A DNA stretch of 64,000 bases from Jannaschia sp. M317 (GTDB lineage Bacteria > Pseudomonadota > Alphaproteobacteria > Rhodobacterales > Rhodobacteraceae). Where the stretch lies: NCBI RefSeq assembly GCF_025141175.1, contig NZ_CP081155.1:1951001-2015000 (forward strand), given 5' to 3'. Positions 26,744-33,619 of this stretch are shown piece by piece. The position numbers and the translations under genes are program-made. The stretch's first letter is position 1. Each line of letters begins with the position of its first letter. Under the pieces are notes generated by a model, which was not told the origin of the DNA, did no database searches, and was given only the letters and a program-made list of their open reading frames with translations.

Positions 26744-27351
26744 GCTTGGGTCTCCGTTGCTAGGGTAAAGAGGTAGGCGCGGCTGGTGCGGCGGGGCGGG
26801 CCACTGGCAAAGCCGGTGGTGGCAAGGGGGCGCAGATCCGCCGCGCGGGCCATGGACTGGACGGTGTCTGATGCAAACCAACGGTGTCGCCAGCGCAGCC
26901 AGATCACCCATTGGCACCAATGCGGACGGCTGACGATCAGCAGCAGGCGACCGCCAGGTGTCAGCAGCCGCGTCATGGCCCGCAACCCCGCGACCGGGTC
27001 GTCCAGATGTTCGATCAGATGCGCGCTGATCACCAGGTCGAAGGCACCTTGCGTGCCGTAACCGTCCAGCGTGCTGGCCACGCATTCGGCCCCCGGCAGG
27101 ACCGCGCGCGCCTGCGCCAGCATGGCGGCAGATCGGTCCACGAGGGTCAGACGGTCGGGCCAGCCCAGACGCGCCACCAGTGCGGCGGCCAGCGTACCGG
27201 TGCCCGCGCCCATGTCGCAGACGGCACCTGGCCGGGTCGGGACCAGTTGGTCCAGCATTTCGCCATAAGCGGCCTCATACCCCAGACCGCGCATGCGATC
27301 GGCCCACCAGGGGGCGGCTGTGGCGTAGGGGTCCAGGGTTTGATCGGTCAT
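26740..27351 (-). CDS. Class I SAM-dependent methyltransferase
   Basis: A 203-aa Rossmann-fold methyltransferase: motif I VCDMGAGTGTLAAAL, acidic loop LTLVDRSAAMLAQA, motif IV FDLVISAHLIEHLDDP and LLTPGGRLLLIVSRPH. The acceptor is unknown. ATG 27351 is chosen because the upstream 30 residues lack family similarity. 154 nt separate it from the VOC gene upstream, so it may have its own promoter. Confidence 0.85.
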   Translation of the reverse strand: MTDQTLDPYATAAPWWADRMRGLGYEAAYGEMLDQLVPTRPGAVCDMGAGTGTLAAALVARLGWPDRLTLVDRSAAMLAQARAVLPGAECVASTLDGYGTQGAFDLVISAHLIEHLDDPVAGLRAMTRLLTPGGRLLLIVSRPHWCQWVIWLRWRHRWFASDTVQSMARAADLRPLATTGFASGPPRRTSRAYLFTLATETQA

Positions 27352-27505
27352 CGCGGGTCTCTGGCTGTTCAGAGGCAAGATGACCGAGTTGCGGGCGGCG
27401 TGCCTCCGGCAGGCAGACGAAAACCGGCGCGCGCCGGACAAACGGAACCGGGCACCTATTGCGAGATCCGTCGGCGTGCCTTTCCTGGTGCGTTTTCGGC
27501 GCTGC

Positions 27506-27916
27506 TCAGCGCGCCGCCAGCAGGTCAGCCCGGTGCACTAGGTGCAGCTTGTTGCCGTCCGGGTCGCGCAGGTAGGCACCATAGTAGTCGGGGGCATAGT
27601 TGGGGCGCAGGCCCGGCGCGCCCGCATCGCTGCCCCCCATGGACAGGCCCGCCGCGTGGGCCGCGTCCACGGCGGCCCGGTCGGGCGCGATCAAGGCCAC
27701 CATCGTTCCGTTGCCCGCCGTGGCCGCGCTGTCATCGTAGGGGGTCGTGATGTAGAGGCGCGGTGCCACGCAACCGGGCAGGTGCCAACAGAACATCACG
27801 GGGCCGCCGTCGTCCTCGACCGCGCGTTCCACCAGTCCGAGGGGGGCCAACACCGCGCGGTAAAAGGCCCCGGCACGATCCAGATCGGCGCAGCCGAGGC
27901 AGATGTGAGAGATCAT
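27506..27916 (-). CDS. VOC family (glyoxalase/dioxygenase-like) protein
   Basis: A 136-aa vicinal oxygen chelate protein. Candidate metal ligands are His4 (MISHICLGCADL), Glu or His in the middle, and the conserved end YYGAYLRDPDGNKLHLVHR. Relatives include lactoylglutathione lyase and small dioxygenases. The start overlaps the nitrile hydratase-type alpha gene by 4 nt, so it is the terminal partner of that operon and may process its product or a related metabolite. Confidence 0.85.
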   Translation of the reverse strand: MISHICLGCADLDRAGAFYRAVLAPLGLVERAVEDDGGPVMFCWHLPGCVAPRLYITTPYDDSAATAGNGTMVALIAPDRAAVDAAHAAGLSMGGSDAGAPGLRPNYAPDYYGAYLRDPDGNKLHLVHRADLLAAR

Positions 27917-28563
27917 CCGGGCATCCGCGCCAGACCCACCCCGATCATGCTGTCACGGGTGACCAGCGCGGCCAGCGCCGCCTCATCCATCGTCTCGGTG
28001 CCTGCGGGGCGCGCAGGGATCACCACATAGCGCATGTCGGCGGTGGAATCGTGGACCCGGACCGTGGTGTCATCTGACAGGGTCACGCCGAACTCGGCCA
28101 GCACGCGGCGCGGTTCGCGGACTGTGCGCGATCGGTAGGCCCGGCTTTTGTACCAATCGGGCGGCAGGCCCAACAGGTTGCGCGGATAGCAGGAGCAGAG
28201 CGTGCAGACGACCACGTTGTGTACCGTGTCCGTGTTTTCGACTGCGATCAGCTTCAGCGGCCCGATGTCGAAACCCATTTCGGTCGCCGCTGCCGAGGCA
28301 TCGGTCAGCAGGCGGTCGCGAAAATCGGGGTCAACCCAGGCGCGGGCCACGACGGCGGCCCCCTGCGCAGGAGAGCGGGCGTCCATCGCCTCGATCTGGC
28401 GGGCGACCTCGGCCTCGGTGACGACGCCCTTGGCGATCATCAGCTCGCGAATGGCGATCTCCATCACCTGCCAATAGGTCAGCGGCCCGTCCTGATCTGC
28501 GCGGTAAGGGTGGCCGGATGGGGACATGCCCTCGTGGCTGTGGTGCGGGTGATCGTGGGGCAT
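27913..28563 (-). CDS. Cobalt-type nitrile hydratase alpha / thiocyanate hydrolase gamma subunit
   Basis: A 216-aa metal-binding catalytic subunit. The claw motif VVVCTLCSCYPR has C120, C123 and C125; Thr after the first Cys marks the non-corrin Co(III) type rather than Fe. R128 follows where nitrile hydratases have Trp (CSCYPW). As I recall, thiocyanate hydrolase gamma has Arg at this position, eight residues after the first Cys. The rest is family-typical (LLGLPPDWYKSRAYRSRTVREPR, MRYVVIPARPAGTETM, VTRDSMIGVGL). The N-terminus is His-rich (MPHDHPHHSHEG). It shares a base with the stop of the preceding beta-C gene (TGATG). Nitrile hydratase activity remains the alternative. Confidence 0.85.
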   Translation of the reverse strand: MPHDHPHHSHEGMSPSGHPYRADQDGPLTYWQVMEIAIRELMIAKGVVTEAEVARQIEAMDARSPAQGAAVVARAWVDPDFRDRLLTDASAAATEMGFDIGPLKLIAVENTDTVHNVVVCTLCSCYPRNLLGLPPDWYKSRAYRSRTVREPRRVLAEFGVTLSDDTTVRVHDSTADMRYVVIPARPAGTETMDEAALAALVTRDSMIGVGLARMPG

Positions 28564-28862
28564 CAGAGCGGCTCCAGCCAATGGGCGTAGATTTCGGCGT
28601 CGATGGTGTCGTTGGGGGTCTGGCTGTCGGGCCAGACTTCGCCCAGGCGAAAGCGGACGCGGTAGAGGGGCAGGGCCTGGGCGGGGTGCCCATAGGCCAG
28701 CTGTTCGGGGTTGGCGAAGGGGCCCAGCACCCGTTCGACGGCGCCTGTCTTGCCGCGCAGGTAGGCAGGTGTGCGCACGTGGCCCGGTGGCATCAGGGTG
28801 CGGACACGGACGGGCGTGCCGGGGGCAAACGTGTCAGGCACCGGCATCGCTCGCCGTGCCAT
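28563..28862 (-). CDS. Nitrile hydratase beta C-terminal domain / thiocyanate hydrolase alpha subunit (separate gene)
   Basis: A 99-aa SH3-like barrel protein equal to the C-terminal half of nitrile hydratase beta: FAPGTPVRVRTLMPPGHVRTP, AYLRGKTGAVERV, LYRVRFRLGEVW and the C-terminal AHWLEPL. In ordinary nitrile hydratases this is fused to the N-terminal helical half; here it is a gene of its own, as in three-subunit thiocyanate hydrolases and toyocamycin nitrile hydratase. The start at 28862 overlaps the upstream gene by 29 nt; ATG 28847 is an equally good start by family length. Confidence 0.85.
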   Translation of the reverse strand: MARRAMPVPDTFAPGTPVRVRTLMPPGHVRTPAYLRGKTGAVERVLGPFANPEQLAYGHPAQALPLYRVRFRLGEVWPDSQTPNDTIDAEIYAHWLEPL

Positions 28863-29187
28863 AGGTGGTGCCGCGTGCCTCGACCTCGGCCATCTTGTCC
28901 GCCAGTTCGGCCACGGAATAGATCCCTTGTTCCAGCAGGTTCTGGTTCAACGACCCGACCCAGCGTTCGTAGTAGCCGAGCGTCTCGAAGGCGTCTTCGC
29001 CCATGTCTTCCAGAACACGGCGCAACCCGTCGACGGTGAAGATGCCCTTCATGTTGGCCAGCATCACCAAGGCATCGACCCGCTTTTCCCACAGCGCGAA
29101 ATCGTGGTCGGCGTCGGGCACGGGACCGGCCAGTTCACCGCCCATGTCGTGCCACCGCTTGCCTGCAAAGGCTTCGCCGGCGGTCAT
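28834..29187 (-). CDS. Nitrile hydratase beta N-terminal domain / thiocyanate hydrolase beta subunit (separate gene)
   Basis: A 117-aa helical protein equal to the N-terminal half of nitrile hydratase beta: WHDMGGELAGPV at the start, FALWEKRVDALVMLANMKGIFT, and GYYERWVGSLNQNLLEQG. With the two next genes it gives the order N-beta, C-beta, alpha, the order of scnB-scnA-scnC in thiocyanate hydrolase operons. Nitrile hydratase activator proteins have a related fold, so an accessory role is the main alternative, but the DMGG start is of the subunit type. It begins within the stop of the DUF442 gene. Confidence 0.8.
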   Translation of the reverse strand: MTAGEAFAGKRWHDMGGELAGPVPDADHDFALWEKRVDALVMLANMKGIFTVDGLRRVLEDMGEDAFETLGYYERWVGSLNQNLLEQGIYSVAELADKMAEVEARGTTYGTASDAGA

Positions 29188-29612
29188 GCCTGACCCGCCA
29201 GCTGGTCGATCTGCGGTGCCAACCCATCGAGCGCGTAGCCCGCGTTGCGCGTGGCGGCCAGGATGTCCTGCGTCGGACGTTGCCCGGCCATGGCCAGCGC
29301 CCAAAGAACGGCGGACCGTGTGCCAGACGCGCAGTAGGCGACGACGCGGCCTTCGGCCCCGGCGATAGCATCGGCCTGTTCCTCGACGGCGTCGAGCGTC
29401 AGGTTCGGCATGGCGATCGGGTTGAAGGTAAACGACAGGCCCGCCGCTTCGGCGGCGGCCTGCATGGCACCAGCCTGATGAGAGGGCGGGACCTCTGCAT
29501 CCGGGCGGTTGCAGATGATTGCGGTGACCCCATCGGCGGCCAGAACGGCCATGTCGGCAGGGTCGAGTTGCGGCGTGACGGAGGTCGTCTCGTCCAGGGG
29601 GCGCAGGTCCAT
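29184..29612 (-). CDS. DUF442/TIGR01244 phosphatase-like protein of the sulfide detoxification locus
   Basis: A 142-aa protein of the protein tyrosine phosphatase-like fold. The active-site loop VAYCASGTRSAVLW has C94 and R99. This domain is fused to the metallo-beta-lactamase domain in some Blh proteins and is related to rhodanese-like function, so a sulfurtransferase role in persulfide handling is plausible. Here it is a separate gene. It overlaps the thiocyanate hydrolase-like beta gene by ATGA, which ties the two modules into one transcript. The start MDLRPLDETTSVTPQL matches the family N-terminus. Confidence 0.85.
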   Translation of the reverse strand: MDLRPLDETTSVTPQLDPADMAVLAADGVTAIICNRPDAEVPPSHQAGAMQAAAEAAGLSFTFNPIAMPNLTLDAVEEQADAIAGAEGRVVAYCASGTRSAVLWALAMAGQRPTQDILAATRNAGYALDGLAPQIDQLAGQA

Positions 29613-29706
29613 GGCGGGCTTTCGGTTGGGTCCGGTTGCGCCGCAGGATGCCCGCAGGCGCGCAGGAGGTAAAGAGACGCGGTCGCGCGGGTGCGACCGC
29701 GTCGGA

Positions 29707-30126
29707 TCAGGCCGCGCGCAGGGCGCGCAGGCGCGGCAGGGCCACCATGCCCAGCACCATCGCGGCGGCAAAGCCCGCCACCTTCGGCCCCCCCCAAAGC
29801 AGCGAGGCCAGCGCCGGTCCCGGGCATAGCCCGACCAGGCCCCAGCCAATTCCGAACAGGACCGATCCCGCGATCAGCGGCCCGTCGAGGCCGGTGACCC
29901 GTTCTGGCCAGCTTTGCGCCAGCACCGGCGCGCGGCGCGGGGTGACGCGCCAGGCAAACAGCATCGGCAGGATCGCGCCCCCCATCACGAAGGCCAGCGT
30001 CGGATCCCACGGACCGGGACCCAGTAGCGCCAGGAACCCCCGGACCCTGGCCGTGTCCGTCATCCCGGAGACGAGCAATCCGCCGCCGAACAGGGCACCG
30101 GCGGCGGCGGCGACCAGGGGTCTCAT
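29707..30126 (-). CDS. YeeE/YedE (DUF6691-type) membrane transporter half, second copy
   Basis: A 139-aa membrane protein with about four helices. It has GALFGGGLLVSGMTDTARVRGFL and the conserved Cys motif GWGLVGLCPGPALASLLWG. Such proteins pair with a second YeeE/YedE half and are believed to move sulfur species (thiosulfate or hydropersulfide) across the membrane. It starts in the stop codon of its partner gene (ATGA). A 94-nt gap separates it from the DUF442 gene. Confidence 0.85.
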   Translation of the reverse strand: MRPLVAAAAGALFGGGLLVSGMTDTARVRGFLALLGPGPWDPTLAFVMGGAILPMLFAWRVTPRRAPVLAQSWPERVTGLDGPLIAGSVLFGIGWGLVGLCPGPALASLLWGGPKVAGFAAAMVLGMVALPRLRALRAA

Positions 30127-30545
30127 GCGAAGACCCGCACGGTCAGCACGCCTGCGGCGATAAAGGTGACCGTGGCGGCCAGCGACCGTGGCGACAGGCG
30201 CGATATCCCGCAGACCCCGTGCCCCGAGGTGCAGCCCGCGCCCAGTCGTGTGCCGATCCCGACCAACAGCCCGGCAATCAGCAGCGTGGGCCAACCCGCG
30301 ACGATGTTGGTGGGCCGGTCGCCCGTGGCGAGCACGATCAGCAACGGCACCCCGATCAGCCCGGCCAGAAAGGCCAGACGTTCCGTGCGCGCATCGCCGG
30401 TCCCATCGACCAGCCCACCCAGAATGCCCGACGCCCCCATGACGCGCCCGTTGACCAACAGCATCAGCGCCGCCGCGCCGCCGATCATCAGCCCTCCGAC
30501 CAATGCCCGCACAACGGCGGGCAAATCCCAGATAATCCCTTCCAT
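30123..30545 (-). CDS. YeeE/YedE membrane transporter half, first copy
   Basis: A 140-aa membrane protein with four or so helices and the sulfur-transport motif IGTRLGAGCTSGHGVCGISRLSPRS. The Cys in GCTSGHG is the residue thought to relay sulfur in YeeE. I start it at ATG 30545, which is preceded by GAAAGGG at suitable spacing; an upstream GTG at 30560 has no ribosome site. Partner of the half-gene at 29707. Confidence 0.87.
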   Translation of the reverse strand: MEGIIWDLPAVVRALVGGLMIGGAAALMLLVNGRVMGASGILGGLVDGTGDARTERLAFLAGLIGVPLLIVLATGDRPTNIVAGWPTLLIAGLLVGIGTRLGAGCTSGHGVCGISRLSPRSLAATVTFIAAGVLTVRVFA

Positions 30546-30576
30546 GGTGACCCTTTCCACAACCTTCGTTTCGTGC

Positions 30577-30607
30577 CCGCAGGGCGGGCTCGCACCCGGC
30601 CCTGCGG
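30577..30607 (-). terminator. Intra-operon hairpin after the persulfide dioxygenase gene
   Basis: Perfect 9-bp stem CCGCAGGGC / GCCCTGCGG with a 13-nt loop, 9 nt past the blh stop. No T run, so it may set the relative expression of blh and the transporter genes rather than end the transcript. Confidence 0.5.
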
Positions 30608-30615
30608 AGGGGCGC

Positions 30616-31482
30616 CTACAACCGGTTGACGGGCAACTTCAAGGAAACGTTGCCTTCGGCGTCCGGCTCGGGCATCCGGCCACCGCGCATGTTGACCTGC
30701 AGCGACGGCAGGATCAGCTTGGGCGCGCCCAGGGTCGCATCGCGTTCGGTGCGCATCTTGAGAAAGGCGTCGCGCCCATCGGCCAGATGCTTGTTCCGCT
30801 TTTCGGCGGCGACGGTGGTTTCCCAGGCAAAGTCGTCTCGTCCCGGTGCCTTGTAGTCATGGCCCACGAAAATGCGGGTGTCGTCGGGCAAGGCCAGGAT
30901 CTTCTGGATCGACTCCCAAAGGACCTCGGCAGAGCCGCCGGGGAAGTCGCAACGCGCGGTGCCGAAATCGGGCATGAACATCGTGTCGCCCACAAAGGCC
31001 GCGCCCCCTTGGCCTTTGCCCACGACATAGGTCAGGCAGGCAGGCGTGTGGCCGGGCGTGTGCAGGACATGGACGGGCAGGGTGCCGATCTGGAACACGC
31101 TGCCTTCGCGAAACAGGGCGTCGAACTGGCTGCCGTCGCGCTGAAACCGTGTGCCCTCGTTGAATATCTTGCCAAAGGTTTCCTGCACCGTGACGATTTC
31201 CGCCCCGATGCCGATCTTGCCGCCCAGTTTTTCTTGAATGTAGGGCGCAGCAGAAAGGTGGTCGGCGTGGACATGGGTTTCCAACAGCCAGTCCACCGTC
31301 AGCCCCCGGTCGCGGATCGCGGCGATCAGGCGATCCGCGCTGTCGGTGCCGGTGCGGCCCGCAGCCATGTCGAAGTCCAGCACCGGGTCGATCACGGCGC
31401 AGGTGGTCCCATCGTCCATAAGGTAGCTGATGGTGTTGGTCCCGCTGTCGAAGAAGCCTTCGACCTGTGGTGTATCGGTCAT
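30616..31482 (-). CDS. blh: Metallo-beta-lactamase-fold persulfide dioxygenase (Blh/ETHE1-like)
   Basis: A 288-aa non-heme iron hydrolase-fold enzyme oxidising glutathione persulfide to sulfite. Metal ligands are seen in ETHVHADHLSAA (H70, H72, D74, H75), HTPGHTPACLTY and FVGHDY; FVGDTMFMPDFGTARCDFPGG is the signature of the Blh/persulfide dioxygenase group. It heads the block with two YeeE/YedE halves and a DUF442 gene, the usual partners in bacterial sulfide detoxification. No ArsR-type BigR regulator gene is present next to it. GGAGG precedes the ATG. Confidence 0.9.
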   Translation of the reverse strand: MTDTPQVEGFFDSGTNTISYLMDDGTTCAVIDPVLDFDMAAGRTGTDSADRLIAAIRDRGLTVDWLLETHVHADHLSAAPYIQEKLGGKIGIGAEIVTVQETFGKIFNEGTRFQRDGSQFDALFREGSVFQIGTLPVHVLHTPGHTPACLTYVVGKGQGGAAFVGDTMFMPDFGTARCDFPGGSAEVLWESIQKILALPDDTRIFVGHDYKAPGRDDFAWETTVAAEKRNKHLADGRDAFLKMRTERDATLGAPKLILPSLQVNMRGGRMPEPDAEGNVSLKLPVNRL

Positions 31483-31605
31483 ATTCGGTCCTCCCTGCGG
31501 AAGGGTCGCGCCACCGCTGGCCCCGCGTCAAGCGCTACCCTGCGTCGGGTGTCGGGGTGCGGCAGCATGCCCCGGCATACAATTCCATAAGCATTGTCAG
31601 TGTTG

Positions 31606-31615
31606 TTAGCGCTAA
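31606..31615. promoter_or_regulatory. Palindrome TTAGCGCTAA in the blh/prpE divergent region
   Basis: A perfect 10-bp palindrome, flanked as TGTTAGCGCTAATT, lies in the 241-bp gap between the divergent blh and prpE genes. The form is that of a LacI/GalR-family operator. No LacI-type gene is in the window, so the binding protein is unknown. Confidence 0.4.
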
Positions 31616-31723
31616 TTGATTGATTGCTAAGGTCTATGTTCGCGCAACCATGCCTGCGCCGCCCTTGCGTGACGGCAGAAGCAGGCCGTAAACATGGGCC
31701 AAAGGGGACCGGAGGACATGGGA

Positions 31724-33619
31724 ATGAGCTGGAAAAGCGAATGGGACCGGGCGCACAGCGACCCGGAAGGGTTCTGGATGGACGCCGCGCGGGCCATCGA
31801 CTGGGCCAAGGCCCCGTCCAGGGCGCTGCACGATCTGGGCGGGCCGGTGCCCGAATGGTTCGCTGACGGCATGGTCAACGCCTGTCACAACGCGGTCGAT
31901 CGCCACGTGGCGGCGGGCCACGGCGACCGGGTGGCGATCATCCATGACAGCCCGGTGACCGACAGCGTCACCAAGGTCACCTACGCAGACTTGCAGGACC
32001 GTGTCGCCCGCCTGGCCGGGGCCCTGGCCGCGCGCGGCGTGGGCACGGGCGACCGGGTTCTGATCTACATGCCGATGGTGCCCGAAGCCCTGGAGGCGAT
32101 GCTGGCCTGTGCCCGGCTTGGCGCGATCCATTCGGTCGTCTTCGGTGGTTTCGCGGCGGCTGAACTGGCCGTGCGGATCGACGATGCAAAGCCAAAGGCC
32201 ATCCTCGCCGCCTCGGGCGGGATCGAGCCGAACCGCGTCGTGCCCTACAAGCCGCTGCTGGACGGGGCGATCGACATGGCTGCGCACAAACCGGATGCCT
32301 GCATCATCCTGGAACGTCCGGGCCTGGAGGTCGACCTGGGCCCGCGCGACGTGGATTGGGCCGCCGCCGTGTCCGCCGCCGACCCGCACCCCTGCGTGCC
32401 TGTGCGCGGCGATCACCCTGCCTATATCCTTTACACTTCCGGCACGACGGGGGCACCCAAGGGTGTGGTCCGCGCGACCGGCGGGCATCTGGTCGCGCTC
32501 GACTGGTCAATGACCAACATCTACGGCGTTCAACCCGGAGAGGTCTACTGGGCCGCCTCTGACGTGGGCTGGGTCGTAGGGCACAGCTATATCTGCTATG
32601 CGCCTCTGATCCATGGCTGCACCACCATCGTGTTCGAGGGCAAGCCAGTCGGCACCCCGGATGCCTCGACCTTTTGGCGGGTGATTTCGGATCATGACGT
32701 TTCGGTCTTCTTCACGGCGCCGACCGCGTTTCGCGCGGTCAAGCGGGACGATCCTGCCGGCGCGCTGATGGCGGGCCATGACCTGTCGTCGCTGCGGGCC
32801 GTGTTCCTGGCCGGGGAACGCGCCGACCCCGACACCGTGAAATGGATCGAGACGCGCACGGGCGTGCCCGTCATCGACCATTGGTGGCAGACCGAAACCG
32901 GTTGGGCCATCGCGGCCAACCCCCTGGGGCTGGAACAACTGCCGATCAAATCCGGCAGCCCTTCGGTCCCGATGCCCGGCTATACCGTCGAGGTCCTGGA
33001 CGAAGGCGGCCACCCCGTCGCGCCCGGCGAACTGGGGGCCATAGCCGTCAAGCTGCCATTGCCGCCCGGCACCCTTCCGACGCTTTGGAACGCGGCAGAC
33101 CGCTTCCAGTCGAGCTATCTCGATACCTTTCCGGGCTATTACGAGACGGGGGACGCGGGGATGCTGGACGAAGACGGCTATCTGTGGATCATGTCGCGCA
33201 CGGACGATGTCATCAACGTGGCCGGCCACCGCCTGTCCACCGGTGCCATGGAAGAGGTGCTGGCCACCCATCCCGACGTCGCCGAATGTGCCGTCATCGG
33301 CGTGGCCGATGATCTGAAAGGGCAGTTGCCGATGGGATTCCTGTGCCTGACCAAGGGCGTCGACCGGCCACACGGGGACATCGCGCAGGAATGCGTGAAA
33401 CTGGTGCGCGAAAAGATCGGCCCGGTCGCGGCCTTCAAGCTTGCCGTGGTGGTGGACCGTCTGCCGAAAACCCGGTCAGGCAAGATCCTGCGCAAGGTCA
33501 TGGCGCAGATCGCCGACGGTGCCGACTGGAAGATGCCCGCGACCATCGACGACCCGGCCATCATGGATGAAATCGGGACCGCGACGCGCACGCTGGGCTA
33601 TCCGGCCGGGGCCGATTGA
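31724..33619 (+). CDS. prpE: Propionyl-CoA synthetase
   Basis: A 631-aa AMP-forming acyl-CoA synthetase of the acetyl/propionyl-CoA synthetase family. YILYTSGTTGAPKGVVR, DVGWVVGHSYICYAPLIHG, IDHWWQTETGWAIA, YYETGDAGMLDEDGY and the acetylatable catalytic Lys in LPKTRSGKILRKVM are present. The sequence pattern (VFGGFAAAELAVRIDDAKPK, GHSYICYAPL) is PrpE rather than Acs. ATG 31724 lies 8 nt after GGAGG; the earlier ATG 31718 is too close to it. The stop is overlapped by the TTG start of a hybrid kinase gene. Confidence 0.9.
   Translation: MSWKSEWDRAHSDPEGFWMDAARAIDWAKAPSRALHDLGGPVPEWFADGMVNACHNAVDRHVAAGHGDRVAIIHDSPVTDSVTKVTYADLQDRVARLAGALAARGVGTGDRVLIYMPMVPEALEAMLACARLGAIHSVVFGGFAAAELAVRIDDAKPKAILAASGGIEPNRVVPYKPLLDGAIDMAAHKPDACIILERPGLEVDLGPRDVDWAAAVSAADPHPCVPVRGDHPAYILYTSGTTGAPKGVVRATGGHLVALDWSMTNIYGVQPGEVYWAASDVGWVVGHSYICYAPLIHGCTTIVFEGKPVGTPDASTFWRVISDHDVSVFFTAPTAFRAVKRDDPAGALMAGHDLSSLRAVFLAGERADPDTVKWIETRTGVPVIDHWWQTETGWAIAANPLGLEQLPIKSGSPSVPMPGYTVEVLDEGGHPVAPGELGAIAVKLPLPPGTLPTLWNAADRFQSSYLDTFPGYYETGDAGMLDEDGYLWIMSRTDDVINVAGHRLSTGAMEEVLATHPDVAECAVIGVADDLKGQLPMGFLCLTKGVDRPHGDIAQECVKLVREKIGPVAAFKLAVVVDRLPKTRSGKILRKVMAQIADGADWKMPATIDDPAIMDEIGTATRTLGYPAGAD

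Noticed and set aside
24800..26776. A 658-codon open frame crossing dppC and the AraC gene
   Set aside because: It overlaps two genes with clear families on both strands and shows only Arg/Gly/Ala-rich composition; GC-rich shadow.
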